A stretch of DNA of 47,072 nucleotides from CAZJCK01 sp964544635 (GCA_964544635.1 CAZJCK010000022.1:1-47072); one strand, 5' to 3'. Shown: positions 35,175-44,269, numbered from the stretch's first letter. Notes: generated by a model not told the origin, from the letters alone. Numbers and translations: made by a program.

Positions 35175-36257
35175 TCACGGTCGTTTCTGAGCGCCGGGAG
35201 CGGAGCGCGGGCTGACGGGGCGGGTGGCTTCCAGACGTCCGTTGCGCAGGTTGTGATTGAGTTCGCGACGGAGTTCTTCGGTGGTGACGGTGGCGGTGCC
35301 GATTTTTCCGACGGTTATGCCGGCGCCGGCGTTGGCCATAACGGCGGCCTCGATGAGATCAGCGCCGGCACAGATGGCGGACACGAAGGCGGCGATGACA
35401 GTGTCACCGGCACCGGTGACGTCGTACACCTGGCGGGCAAAGGTCGGGATATGGGTCGGATCGCCCTCGCGCTGAAACAACGACATGCCGTCGGGGCCGC
35501 GTGTAATGAGAATCGAGCAGGCGTCGAGCTTCTCCAGAAGACCGTCGCCGACGGCCAGCAGGTCGGCCTCGTTATTGATGCGTCGGCCGAAAGCGAAGCC
35601 GGCTTCGTGGTGGTTGGGCGTGATAACGGAAACGTGCTTGTAGTTGTGGAAGTGGGTTTCCTTGGGGTCGACGGCGATGAAAACGTCGTTGTCGCGGCAC
35701 CAGCTGATGACAGACTGGAGCAGGTTGAGGGTAATGACGCCCTTGCCGTAGTCGGAGATGATCAGGGCGCGGACGGTACCCTTGAGAGATTCGAGTCGGT
35801 CCATAATCTGCTGCTGGAGGTCGTCGGAGAGTTCGTGGCGGTCTTCGCGGTCGGCGCGGACAGTCTGCTGGTTGTGGGCGATGATGCGGGTCTTGATGGT
35901 GGTGCGGCGGCTGTCGTCGACGAGCAGGTATTCGGACGGGATATTGTTGTCGTCGAGGAGGATGCGGAGCTTGGCGGCGGCATCATCGTGACCGATAACA
36001 CCGACGAGAATCGGTTTGTCGTCGAGGGAGTTAATGTTGGCGGCAACGTTGGCGGCGCCGCCCAGGAGGATGGAGTCGGAATCGACCTCGACGACCGGCA
36101 CCGGCGCTTCCGGGGAGATACGGTTGACGGTTCCGAAGAGGTATTCGTCGAGCATGATATCCCCGAGAATGAGGACATGGGAGCCGCCGATATTATCGAC
36201 GACCCGTTGCATTTGTTCGACAGAGACCGGCATGGTGCTCCATTTCGTGCGCGCCAT
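35175..36257 (-). CDS. rfaE1: D-glycero-beta-D-manno-heptose-7-phosphate kinase (HldE N-terminal activity)
   Basis: A PfkB/ribokinase-fold protein of 360 residues that phosphorylates heptose-7-phosphate at C1. The N-terminal block VLILGDIMLDEYLFGTVNRISPEAPVPVV and the GGAANVAANI motif are characteristic of HldE. The catalytic DVTGAGDTVIAAF signature lies near residue 281. The start may be ATG at 36257, or ATG at residue 9 (36233), which has a GGAG four bases ahead. The tail after residue 340 is low complexity. It forms a divergent pair with the DUF3467 gene. Confidence 0.92.
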   Translation of the reverse strand: MARTKWSTMPVSVEQMQRVVDNIGGSHVLILGDIMLDEYLFGTVNRISPEAPVPVVEVDSDSILLGGAANVAANINSLDDKPILVGVIGHDDAAAKLRILLDDNNIPSEYLLVDDSRRTTIKTRIIAHNQQTVRADREDRHELSDDLQQQIMDRLESLKGTVRALIISDYGKGVITLNLLQSVISWCRDNDVFIAVDPKETHFHNYKHVSVITPNHHEAGFAFGRRINNEADLLAVGDGLLEKLDACSILITRGPDGMSLFQREGDPTHIPTFARQVYDVTGAGDTVIAAFVSAICAGADLIEAAVMANAGAGITVGKIGTATVTTEELRRELNHNLRNGRLEATRPVSPRSAPGAQKRP

Positions 36258-36285
36258 GGCGGGTTGGCGCGGTCCGCAATACCCG

Positions 36286-36313
36286 TTGACTCAGGGGGCG
36301 AATATATTAGAAT
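36286..36313 (+). promoter_or_regulatory. Candidate promoter of the DUF3467 gene
   Basis: TTGACT (36286-36291) and TAGAAT (36308-36313) are separated by 16 bases, each matching the consensus at 5 of 6 positions. Transcription would begin near 36320, about 46 bases before the ATG at 36367. It overlaps the oppositely directed promoter of the heptose kinase. Confidence 0.55.
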
Positions 36314-36329
36314 GGACGTTCACGGACAA
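36301..36329 (-). promoter_or_regulatory. Candidate promoter of the heptose kinase gene
   Basis: On the minus strand TTGTCC (36324-36329) and TATATT (36301-36306) are 17 bases apart. The two -10 elements of the facing promoters overlap over about a dozen bases, so polymerase could occupy only one at a time. Confidence 0.5.
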
Positions 36330-36366
36330 GCGCTAAACCGAACCTAAACCATGAGGCCCGAGTACC

Positions 36367-36717
36367 ATGAACCAGCCCCAACAGCCGCAGCAACAGATAA
36401 ATATCCAGCTTGGCGAGAAAGAGGCGGAAGGGACGTATGCCAATCTGGCGATGATCACCCATTCCCCCACCGAGATTATCATCGATTTTGCGCGGGTCAT
36501 GCCGCGGACGCCGAAAGCGCGGGTGTTGTCGCGGATCATTATGACGCCGATGCACTCGAAGATGTTGTTGAAGGCGCTGCAGGACAACCTCGAGAAGTTC
36601 GAAAAGCAGTTTGGTGAGATCAAGATTTACGGCCAGGCGCACGCCACCAGCAAGAATATAGGCTTTGAGCACAGTACGGAACGTCAGTCACCGGAGCAGT
36701 CGGAAGACGAGCAGTAG
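36367..36717 (+). CDS. DUF3467 family protein
   Basis: A 116-residue protein with a glutamine/proline-rich start, a compact core (EGTYANLAMITHSPTEIIIDF followed by MPRTPKARVLSRIIMTP and HSKMLLKALQDNLEKFE) and an acidic tail. The core pattern, with the motif FAR-x-MP and a helical LKALQDNL segment, matches DUF3467. Members are small soluble proteins with no established function. GAGG lies ten bases before the ATG. It begins the plus-strand group that leads to the two-component genes. Confidence 0.8.
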   Translation: MNQPQQPQQQINIQLGEKEAEGTYANLAMITHSPTEIIIDFARVMPRTPKARVLSRIIMTPMHSKMLLKALQDNLEKFEKQFGEIKIYGQAHATSKNIGFEHSTERQSPEQSEDEQ

Positions 36718-36766
36718 CCCGGCATTTTTAGTTGAACGGGGGCCTGGGGTGTCTTTTTATCCGGAT

Positions 36767-36985
36767 ATGGCCGTCGTACAATCGACACGAAACTGCCCCG
36801 AGTGCCGGGAGAAGATCAAAATAGGGGCGACGCGGTGCAAGCACTGCGGCGCCGAGGTCGGCAAAACCAAGTCTAAATCGGGTTTGGTCAGGCGATTTGA
36901 CACCTTTCGAATAGGCTTTCTCAGCGGCGTGGTGTTCACTTCAGCGCTGGTAATCCTGGTGTACCTGCATTTTGTGTCGCCGTGA
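36767..36985 (+). CDS. Small zinc-ribbon membrane protein
   Basis: From the ATG at 36767 the product has 72 residues: a zinc ribbon with two CxxC pairs (NCPEC and RCKHC, residues about 10-27), a basic linker, and one C-terminal membrane helix (about 50-68). A GTG at 36749 preceded by a G-rich stretch is an alternative start. Such proteins are common and uncharacterised. It follows DUF3467 by 49 bases and is probably co-transcribed. Confidence 0.65.
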   Translation: MAVVQSTRNCPECREKIKIGATRCKHCGAEVGKTKSKSGLVRRFDTFRIGFLSGVVFTSALVILVYLHFVSP

Positions 36986-37116
36986 GATGGCGTGGCAAAT
37001 GACAACACTTGCCGAGCAATGACTCAATTTCGGTCTGATTCTCCCGATAACAGGAATACTAGTTGATAACACGCGTTGTTGGGTAAACCGGTAAGGCACA
37101 ACTCGATGGAAACATC
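36986..37116. other. Spacer upstream of the response regulator
   Basis: No ORF with a ribosome site was found. A TTGATA and TAAACC pair is only 15 bases apart and is too weak to call a promoter. An imperfect inverted repeat lies around 37063-37080. GGAAAC before the ATG at 37117 is a weak ribosome site. Confidence 0.25.
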
Positions 37117-37515
37117 ATGAAAAAGTCGGGCAGCATACTTATTGTCGATGACGAGAAATTTATCCGCCAGATACTTCGCCGGACAGTGGAGCGAGAGGGC
37201 TACACGGTGGTCGAAGCCGCCGACGGCATCGAGGCGGTGGAGTGCTTGAAGCGCCAGACGTTTGACTTTGTTATCTCCGATGTCAGGATGCCGCGGATGG
37301 ACGGCATGGAGCTATTGGGAGAGATCAAGTCCCATTATCCGGAGATCACGATCCTGTTGATAACGGCGTTCGGCGGCGAGTATTCATCGGAGGATGTACT
37401 GGCGGCGGGGGCGGATTCCTTTATCACCAAACCGTTTAAGAACATCGAGATAGCGCAGACCCTCACCGAACTGGAACACAAGCGCCGTGAGCGCAAGTTG
37501 CGCGCCTCGCGCTGA
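37117..37515 (+). CDS. Single-domain response regulator (receiver only)
   Basis: The 132-residue protein is a CheY-like receiver domain. The acidic pair (IVDDE near 9-11), phosphoacceptor D55 in ISDVRMPRMDG, the threonine in LLITAF and K105 in TKPF are all present, so it should be phosphorylated. No output domain follows; a short basic tail closes the chain. It is likely to receive phosphate from the large kinase encoded 165 bases downstream, though this pairing is inferred from position. Confidence 0.92.
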   Translation: MKKSGSILIVDDEKFIRQILRRTVEREGYTVVEAADGIEAVECLKRQTFDFVISDVRMPRMDGMELLGEIKSHYPEITILLITAFGGEYSSEDVLAAGADSFITKPFKNIEIAQTLTELEHKRRERKLRASR

Positions 37516-37680
37516 TTCTTATATCTCCCCACGACTCATCTGCATTAACTCTAAATCGTTAAGCTACGACGTTTTGCCGTCGACATATAGTAGTACGGGT
37601 TCGATTTCGGCGGTGCGGTGTGCCGGGTCGACAGGGGAAAACGAATACCGATGTTCGAACCCGAGGTTCAAGAGGGGAAA
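37516..37680. other. Spacer between response regulator and histidine kinase
   Basis: It holds a short inverted repeat (CGACG at about 37567 with CGTCG near 37577) and a TATAGT without a good -35. The last part has ATG codons in frame with the kinase at 37651 and 37681; only the second has a strong ribosome site (GAGGGG). Confidence 0.3.
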
Positions 37681-40600
37681 ATGAAGACACTGGGAACACA
37701 TTATCGTCTGCGTTCTCGACTGCTGTTGCCGCTGGCTGGAGCAGTTGTTCTGCTGTTTATCACCTTTGCTGCCAGTAACTATGTGCTGCACCGGGAAGAT
37801 CTGGATGCGCTGATTAGCCAGTCGCGGCAAATGCTGGCGTCGTCGTGGGAGCGTGAACTGTCCGAGCAAACGGAACAGCTCAAGTCCCAGACACGTCGGG
37901 CGGCGGCCGCAATTTCCGCCAGCCGGCATTCGGGGGATCTCTCTGTCGAAGCGCAGACAGCGCTGATTCGTGATTGTTTCGACAATTTGGCGTCAGCGCC
38001 GACAGTACGCTCGATCGGGCTGTATGATTCAAGTGGACGGCTGCGCCGGTCGCTGCTCGGAGATTCGTCTTCGACCATCGAATCGCCGCCGGTGCTGGCG
38101 TGGACAACGAGCGATGCCGAATCGGCCGGGGGGCTGGTGCTGACGGAACGATCGCAGCTGGTCATACAGACGGCGGCCCGCATGACGCTGGACGAGAGCA
38201 CCGACGGTTTCCTGGTGGTATCGTCGGAGGTTGACAGTGTTCTGAGCCAGGTGACCCAGGTCGTCCGACAGTCGCTCTACCTGGTACCGATGGACGCGGA
38301 TCACCATGCGAATTTTGAAGCCGCGCGGCTGTCGCTGCAGGGTGAGGTGATCGACGCCGACAGTCTCCGGTCGGAGCTCATGGCGCTGTGCATTCGTCAG
38401 ATCGGAGAACACAGTACCAGTTCGTATGAGATCGAAAATGAACCGGTCGAGGATTTTGCAGCGGGGACAGCGGTGTTTGATCGCTACTATCCGATGCGTC
38501 TGCCGCTGTATGGCGTTGGTGAACGACATATCGCGGAACTGCTGTTGCTGTGGGATAAGAAGCCACTCCAGGCTGCCTTTCGACGCAGTTTGATACATTC
38601 GGGCCTGGCCTGCCTGGTGGTCGGACTGCTCCTGGTGGGGCTGTTTGCCTTCATCGTAACCAGGATTGAAGAGACGATCAGCGACTACCAGGAGGGGGTA
38701 CTCGCCGCTACTCGACAGCGGGCGCGCGAGCACAAAGAGCATGCCCAGGCGCTCGAGCGGGAGCGGGCGGCGTTGCGCGATACGCTGGCGTTCTTCAGGA
38801 CCCTTATTGACACCATCCCCTCCCCTGTGTTCGCCAAGGATAGCGGCGGCCATTACATCCTGTTTAACCGGGCGTTTTCGGAAGGCGTGCTGCACTTGCC
38901 GGCCGAAGAAGTGATGGGCCGCCGGGTAACGGAGCTTAACGACACGCTCGGTTCGGACGAGATCAACGAGTTTCAACGTCGCGATCAGGAGCTGCTGGCG
39001 AGCGGCGGATCGCAAACGTACGAACGGCGTCTCGTTCAGCCGGACGGCTCGGAGCGGATGTATCGTTTCTTCAAGAGCGTGTACAACAACAGCAACGGCG
39101 AGATTGGCGGTATCGTGGCGGTCATGCTCGATGTCACGGCCAGCCACCATGCCCGTTTGGCGCTTTCAGAGCAGCGAGATTTCCTGCGGCACATCATCGA
39201 ATCGATTCCACATCCGTTCATGGTCATCGATGTCGAGTCCCGCACCGTGGAGTTGGCAAATGCAGCGGCGCGGAATGCCGGCGAACTGGGTTGCGGGCGC
39301 TGCAGTATCAGCGGGGAGGATTCTACGGTGCAGTGCCCGAAAGCAGCCGTGGAGTGTCCCCTCGCGGCAGTGATGCGAACGGCGCAGCCGGCGACAGCGA
39401 CACGTAATTGCGAGAGTGACTCCGGTGAGCTGCAGTACATGGAAGTGAGCGCCTTTCCGGTGGTGGACACGGACGGTCGGGTGTCGCGGATAATCGAGTT
39501 TTCGACGGAAGTTACGGAGCGGCGCCGCACCGAAATGGCTCGCAGCCTGATGTCTCGGATTGCCGGGATATTCCTCACCGATGAAGGACTGTCGAGGCAA
39601 TGCCAGGAAGCGTGCGAGGCGATCGGCGACCTTCTCGAACTCCCGGTCGTGGCGATTGAGCGTACCCACTTCAGCCATAGCGAGATGGAACTCCTGGGGG
39701 CGCGGGATCTCAGTGCCCGGCTGCAACCGGGCGTGCGGCGACCGATGGCCGACGCGGCATCCGGACAAACAGCGCTTCACGCCACGGCAGAGTTTGTTTC
39801 TGACTGCAACCGCTGCGAGCACGAGGGTACCGGCCCGAGCGAGTTAGTCCTGCAGTCGTACGCCTGCGTACCGATACGTTTTGAGGATGAGGTCATCGCG
39901 GTGTTGTCGGTTGGTGATACGAGGATGCGGCGGTATGACGACTTCATGGTGCGGACGCTTGAACTGGCGGCCGACATTCTGGCGCAGGTCATTTCGCGAT
40001 ATGACGCGTTCGAACGGGTTCGCGAGGGCAGACGGTTCGTCAACCTGATTCTTCAACATATCCCCAATCCGGTGTGGGTATTATCGGCACAGGGCAAGGT
40101 GATGATGGTGAACGATGCGCTGTGCCGCCTGGCCGGAGAACGGACGGATCGACTGATCGGAAAGCAGCGAGAAGATTTCCCGGAGGGATCACTGATGGCG
40201 CTGATCGGTGAAGATGACGAGTTGCTGCGATCGCACCGGGCGGCGATGTCGAAGGAGATTCTGTTCACTGACGCCTACGGCGAACGTCGAACCATGATCG
40301 TACAGCGCGAAACGCTTGACCTCAAATCGGAACCGTCGATTATCGTCGGCGTGGTAACCGATATCACGGAGAACCGCCGACTGCTGGAGGAGGCACGGCA
40401 TGCGCAGTCGATGCTCTCAGAAGCGCAGCGCATCGCCGGGGTTGGAAGCTGGACGAGCAATGTGCAGACGGGTGAATTCAGTTGCAGCGAGGAGTTGCTT
40501 GCCCTCGGCGGGCTGGACCCGGCCGCAGGACCGCGGAGCAGCGAAGAGTTGTCGAAGCTGATCTTCAAGGATGACCTGGAGCAAATCGAGACAGCCTTTG

Positions 40601-42567
40601 CCGAGGCGCTTGACGAATCGGCGGCGGTGGAACTGGAGTTTCGGTTCACGCGGCCCGACGGCGCGGAGCGGCTGGTATTGTTACACGCACAGTTGTATCG
40701 TGATGATGCCGGTCGGCCGCACTACTGGATCGGCACCGTCATGGACGTGACGGAGCAGCGAGAAGCGGAGGCGCGGATCGAGTTGCTGGCGCAGTTCACT
40801 GAGCATAACCCGGGCACTGTGGTAACGTTCAATGCCGAAGGCGAGTTGCTGTACCTGAATCCGTCAGGGAAGCGTACCCTCGACCGACTTGACCTGACGG
40901 CGGATTCGATTCGCGAGGTGTTACCGGATCAGTTCGACGAACGGGTTTCGGCCATCCTGTGCAGCCAGGCGACAATGGAGAATGTCACGTCACGCTGCAA
41001 CGGCCGCATTTTCCAATGGACGTTCCATCCCGTAGCGGGACAGCCGGTAGTGCAGGGATTTGCGATCGACGTAACCGAGCGGGCACAATTTGAAGCCACG
41101 GCGCGTCGCCTGGCGGCAGCCGTCAAGCAGTCGGGGAACCTGATTTACATCACCGATCATCGGGGTGTGATCGAGTACATCAATCCGCAGTTGACCGTAT
41201 GCACCGGGTATGAGGCGAGTCAATTGATGGGGCGGACGCCGGCGATCTTTGCCTCGGGTCGACAGAGCGAATTGTACGAAGAGCTGTGGAAGACGATCAT
41301 GTCCGGCCAGCGCTGGTCGGGTATGTTGCAGAACCGCAAGAAGAGTGGTGAGTTGTACTGGGAACGGAAGGTCATATCGCCGATCCTTGACGAACATGGT
41401 ACGATCACGCACTTCGTGTCGGTGGGTGAAGACATTTCGCAGGAGATCCAAACGCAACAAAAGCTGGCCGAAACCGACAAGTTGTCGGCGATCGGTATGC
41501 TGGCGGCGGGGGTAGCCCACGAGTTCAAGAATTACCTGGGCGGCGTGATCGGGAATGCATCGCTGGCGCTGGACGAGATCGAAGACGACAATGGCATCGA
41601 ACTGGTCACGGAGGCACTGAACAATATCATTGAAATGGGCGAGCGGGCGAATGAAGTGGCGATGTCGCTGCTCACATATTCCCGATCGAAAAGTGATGAC
41701 TTCCAGCCGACCGACCTGCGCCGCGTAATGCAGAACGCCGTCGGACTGGTCGTAAAAGAGCTGCGCAACCAGTCGATTGAATTGGTAACGTACTATGACG
41801 AAGTGCCGGAGGTGCCGGCATCGGCAGCAAAGATCCAGCAGGTGGTGTTGAACCTGCTGATCAACGCGCAGCAGTCGATCGGCAGTGACGGTATCATCTC
41901 GGTGGCGGTGCTTAACCGTCCCGATCGAATCGAGATTAAGGTCGGCGACTCCGGCTGCGGCATCAAGCAGGAACACCTGAATCGCATATTTGATCCGTTC
42001 TATTCAACCAAGGGGGTGTGGGGTAAATCGACGGTTACGGGAACGGGGCTGGGACTGTCGATCTCACAGAACATTGCTCGGGAGCATGGCGGGATTCTGG
42101 CGGTCGAGTCGATCGAAGGTATCGGCAGTACGTTCACGCTGACGATACCGAAGAAGTGTTCCCGTAGTTCCGATGGCCCGGTAGTGGTCGAGAGAAAGAG
42201 TGTCCGGATCGGTTTGTTTACGATCGATGAGTCGTTGAAACGCAAGTACGTATGTGAGGCATCGTCGGCCGGTCATTCGATCTACCTGGCCGACACGCAG
42301 GAAGACTTCGGCAACCTGCTGGAGTCGGAGATCGAGATGGTGGTGCTGGATGCACGTTTCGCCGCCAAGCTCGAGTTGTATGCCGTGGGCAACCTGTGCC
42401 TGCGGGCGCATGTACCGTTCGCGGTGGTCAAGAACAGTGCGTCGGAGTACCAGTTGCAGGAGATGTTCGGCCAGGCACAGGCGCTGTTTGCCGGATCACC
42501 GTCACTGGAGTACCTGATCGAAGTGATGCATCGCGACGAACCGGCGGCGGACCGGCCGACGGTGTAG
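37681..42567 (+). CDS. Large multi-PAS hybrid-type sensor histidine kinase
   Basis: From ATG at 37681 (GAGGGG four bases ahead) the product has 1,628 residues. A first membrane helix (about 13-35), a periplasmic sensor region (about 36-300) and a second helix (about 303-329) are followed by a coiled coil. About six PAS modules begin near 370, 503, 786, 913, 1035 and 1141. A GAF-like region lies near 618-777. HisKA has phosphoacceptor H1280 in VAHEFKNYL. HATPase motifs NLLINAQQS, DSGCGI, FDPFYSTKG and GTGLGLSI are intact. The last 120 residues look like a divergent receiver domain with an aspartate in VVLDARF. The second PAS holds a cysteine cluster (about 537-560). It probably signals through the receiver-only protein just upstream. 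Confidence 0.9.
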   Translation: MKTLGTHYRLRSRLLLPLAGAVVLLFITFAASNYVLHREDLDALISQSRQMLASSWERELSEQTEQLKSQTRRAAAAISASRHSGDLSVEAQTALIRDCFDNLASAPTVRSIGLYDSSGRLRRSLLGDSSSTIESPPVLAWTTSDAESAGGLVLTERSQLVIQTAARMTLDESTDGFLVVSSEVDSVLSQVTQVVRQSLYLVPMDADHHANFEAARLSLQGEVIDADSLRSELMALCIRQIGEHSTSSYEIENEPVEDFAAGTAVFDRYYPMRLPLYGVGERHIAELLLLWDKKPLQAAFRRSLIHSGLACLVVGLLLVGLFAFIVTRIEETISDYQEGVLAATRQRAREHKEHAQALERERAALRDTLAFFRTLIDTIPSPVFAKDSGGHYILFNRAFSEGVLHLPAEEVMGRRVTELNDTLGSDEINEFQRRDQELLASGGSQTYERRLVQPDGSERMYRFFKSVYNNSNGEIGGIVAVMLDVTASHHARLALSEQRDFLRHIIESIPHPFMVIDVESRTVELANAAARNAGELGCGRCSISGEDSTVQCPKAAVECPLAAVMRTAQPATATRNCESDSGELQYMEVSAFPVVDTDGRVSRIIEFSTEVTERRRTEMARSLMSRIAGIFLTDEGLSRQCQEACEAIGDLLELPVVAIERTHFSHSEMELLGARDLSARLQPGVRRPMADAASGQTALHATAEFVSDCNRCEHEGTGPSELVLQSYACVPIRFEDEVIAVLSVGDTRMRRYDDFMVRTLELAADILAQVISRYDAFERVREGRRFVNLILQHIPNPVWVLSAQGKVMMVNDALCRLAGERTDRLIGKQREDFPEGSLMALIGEDDELLRSHRAAMSKEILFTDAYGERRTMIVQRETLDLKSEPSIIVGVVTDITENRRLLEEARHAQSMLSEAQRIAGVGSWTSNVQTGEFSCSEELLALGGLDPAAGPRSSEELSKLIFKDDLEQIETAFAEALDESAAVELEFRFTRPDGAERLVLLHAQLYRDDAGRPHYWIGTVMDVTEQREAEARIELLAQFTEHNPGTVVTFNAEGELLYLNPSGKRTLDRLDLTADSIREVLPDQFDERVSAILCSQATMENVTSRCNGRIFQWTFHPVAGQPVVQGFAIDVTERAQFEATARRLAAAVKQSGNLIYITDHRGVIEYINPQLTVCTGYEASQLMGRTPAIFASGRQSELYEELWKTIMSGQRWSGMLQNRKKSGELYWERKVISPILDEHGTITHFVSVGEDISQEIQTQQKLAETDKLSAIGMLAAGVAHEFKNYLGGVIGNASLALDEIEDDNGIELVTEALNNIIEMGERANEVAMSLLTYSRSKSDDFQPTDLRRVMQNAVGLVVKELRNQSIELVTYYDEVPEVPASAAKIQQVVLNLLINAQQSIGSDGIISVAVLNRPDRIEIKVGDSGCGIKQEHLNRIFDPFYSTKGVWGKSTVTGTGLGLSISQNIAREHGGILAVESIEGIGSTFTLTIPKKCSRSSDGPVVVERKSVRIGLFTIDESLKRKYVCEASSAGHSIYLADTQEDFGNLLESEIEMVVLDARFAAKLELYAVGNLCLRAHVPFAVVKNSASEYQLQEMFGQAQALFAGSPSLEYLIEVMHRDEPAADRPTV

Positions 42568-42572
42568 GCGAA

Positions 42573-43835
42573 TTACCTGCGCACGCGAAGCAGGCGAATG
42601 CGCTGTCCTTCGACCTTTTCCACCTGAAAATCGAGTTCGTTCCACGAGACCTGCTGGCCCTCGGTGGGGACTGAGCCGACGAGATTGTAGATAAGGCCGC
42701 CGACGGTATCGATGTCGCCGGATTCATAGTCGGTATCGAGTTCGTCCTGCAGTTTCTCGACCAGCATGCCGGCCGACACGAGGTAGGAACCGTCGGCAAG
42801 GCGGGTGAATTCATCGCGCTCCAGGTCGTGTTCGTCGCGGATTTCGCCAAATATCTCTTCGATGATATCTTCGAGCGTGACGAGGCCGGCAACGCCGCCG
42901 TATTCGTCTACAACGATGGCGATATGGAGGCGACGGGTTTTGAATTCGGTGAGGAGTTCGCCGATAATCTTTGACTCCGGGACGAAGTACGGTTTGCGCA
43001 GGTACTTGTCGATGGTAAACTTCTGGCCCGGCTCAGGCATCTTGCTGAAGAGATCCTTGACATAGAGCATGCCGATGACTTTGTCGATGCTCTCTTCGAA
43101 GACCGGGTAGCGCGAGTGTCCGTCTTCAAGGACGAGTTGCTGGATCTCTTTGAATTCCATGTTGCGGTCGATCGCGACTACGTCGGGGCGCGGAATCATG
43201 ATCTCACGGACCGTTGTCTGGTCCAGGAGAAAGATCTGGCCGATCATTTCCTTCTCATCCTTTTCAACGATCGGTTCGCCGATGCCGGCTTCTTCGGCGA
43301 GCATCTCGATGGCCCGCTCGACCAGTTCGTCTTTCTCTTCCTCGGTGACGCGTTCCTGTTTGTGGATTCTCCGCAGGGCGTTGCGATACATTTTCACGAT
43401 CGGGAAGAAGATGTAATAGATGATCTTGATCATCCAGAAGTGCCGGACGAGGCCGCGGTTGATAGCCCGACGAGAGGAACGTCGCGGCAGATACTCAGCA
43501 GACGTCAGGTGGACGATCCAGAGGACGACGACGATGACCGGGTAGAAGTAGGGGCGGTTGGTCAGGGTCACCGGGACGAGGTAGTCGACGAGGTGGACGG
43601 TTGAGACCGCGATCACGAGCAGGGCGAAGGAGCGGTAGACCATGGCGATCTGTCGGAAAAGGCGCGGATCTGCGGCCATGCGGGCAAGGAACTGCTGCTT
43701 GCTGCGGGGGATGTTGGGAAAAAGGTGGTCGACTTCGTCGGGGTCGATGTAGACGGCCAGGGAGTAGACGGTGACGACATACGACGTGAGATAGCCAATG
43801 ATGATGAGGCCGGCGGCGACAAGGGCGACTGTCAT
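42573..43835 (-). CDS. ybeX: CBS-domain HlyC/CorC family protein (YbeX type)
   Basis: Starting at ATG 43833-43835, which overlaps the ybeY stop by four bases, the product has 420 residues. Three or four N-terminal hydrophobic helices (about 4-28, 66-84, 97-112 and 134-150) precede a pair of CBS domains (about 205-330) and a C-terminal CorC/HlyC domain (about 345-418). A longer open frame upstream overlaps ybeY and was rejected. The family is linked to cation, especially cobalt or magnesium, handling and membrane integrity; the exact role is unsettled. The order phoH-pgpH-ybeY-ybeX is conserved in many bacteria. It converges on the histidine kinase gene with five bases between them. Confidence 0.88.
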   Translation of the reverse strand: MTVALVAAGLIIIGYLTSYVVTVYSLAVYIDPDEVDHLFPNIPRSKQQFLARMAADPRLFRQIAMVYRSFALLVIAVSTVHLVDYLVPVTLTNRPYFYPVIVVVLWIVHLTSAEYLPRRSSRRAINRGLVRHFWMIKIIYYIFFPIVKMYRNALRRIHKQERVTEEEKDELVERAIEMLAEEAGIGEPIVEKDEKEMIGQIFLLDQTTVREIMIPRPDVVAIDRNMEFKEIQQLVLEDGHSRYPVFEESIDKVIGMLYVKDLFSKMPEPGQKFTIDKYLRKPYFVPESKIIGELLTEFKTRRLHIAIVVDEYGGVAGLVTLEDIIEEIFGEIRDEHDLERDEFTRLADGSYLVSAGMLVEKLQDELDTDYESGDIDTVGGLIYNLVGSVPTEGQQVSWNELDFQVEKVEGQRIRLLRVRR

Positions 43836-44269
43836 GGCCGGTCCTCTCCCCCGCTCTCGAGGTAGCGTTCCTGGAGTGACATCATGCGGGCTTCGTCGTC
43901 GGGGTTCATGTGGTCGTAGCCAAACAGGTGCAGCAGGCCGTGGCAGGTGAGGCGGGCGCACTCGTCGTTGAGCGAATGGCCGTACTCATCAGCCTGGCGT
44001 TTCGCGGTTGGAATCGAGACATAGATTTCGCCGAGGGTAGCGCCAGGTTCGTCCGGCTCGTCAATGTTGAACGAGAGGACGTCGGTGGACCGGTCTTTCT
44101 TGCGGTACTGGCGGTTGAGTTGTCGCAGGCGATTGTCGTCGGTGAAGACGAGGTTGACGGTTGCCTGCCAGTGCGTCTCGGCTTCGCCCTGTACAACCCG
44201 GTCAAATAACTTCGATAACATAGCGCGCGGTACGCGCACCTCCGTCTCTTTGTAGATTTTCAGTCTCAC
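43832..44269 (-). CDS. ybeY: Endoribonuclease YbeY (16S rRNA maturation)
   Basis: This 145-residue zinc endonuclease matures the 16S rRNA 3' end and takes part in ribosome quality control. The hallmark H3xH5xH pattern is seen as H110, H114 and H120 in CHGLLHLFGYDHM. STDVLSF and the GEIYVS segment also match. It overlaps pgpH by four bases and ybeX by four bases. Confidence 0.96.
   Translation of the reverse strand: MRLKIYKETEVRVPRAMLSKLFDRVVQGEAETHWQATVNLVFTDDNRLRQLNRQYRKKDRSTDVLSFNIDEPDEPGATLGEIYVSIPTAKRQADEYGHSLNDECARLTCHGLLHLFGYDHMNPDDEARMMSLQERYLESGGEDRP

Noticed and set aside
37641..37665. TTCGAAC stretch resembling a tRNA T-loop
   Set aside because: No acceptor stem, D-arm or anticodon arm can be folded around it.
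37618..37680. Earlier start codons for the histidine kinase
   Set aside because: They lack ribosome sites, while ATG 37681 has GAGGGG at good spacing directly before the membrane helix.
38029..39150. Minus-strand open frame of 373 codons within the kinase gene
   Set aside because: Antisense to a sensor and PAS region with clear domain structure; no motif of its own.
43836..43961. Upstream extension of ybeX
   Set aside because: It overlaps ybeY and is proline/arginine rich; the ATG at 43835 overlaps the ybeY stop by four bases as expected for coupling.
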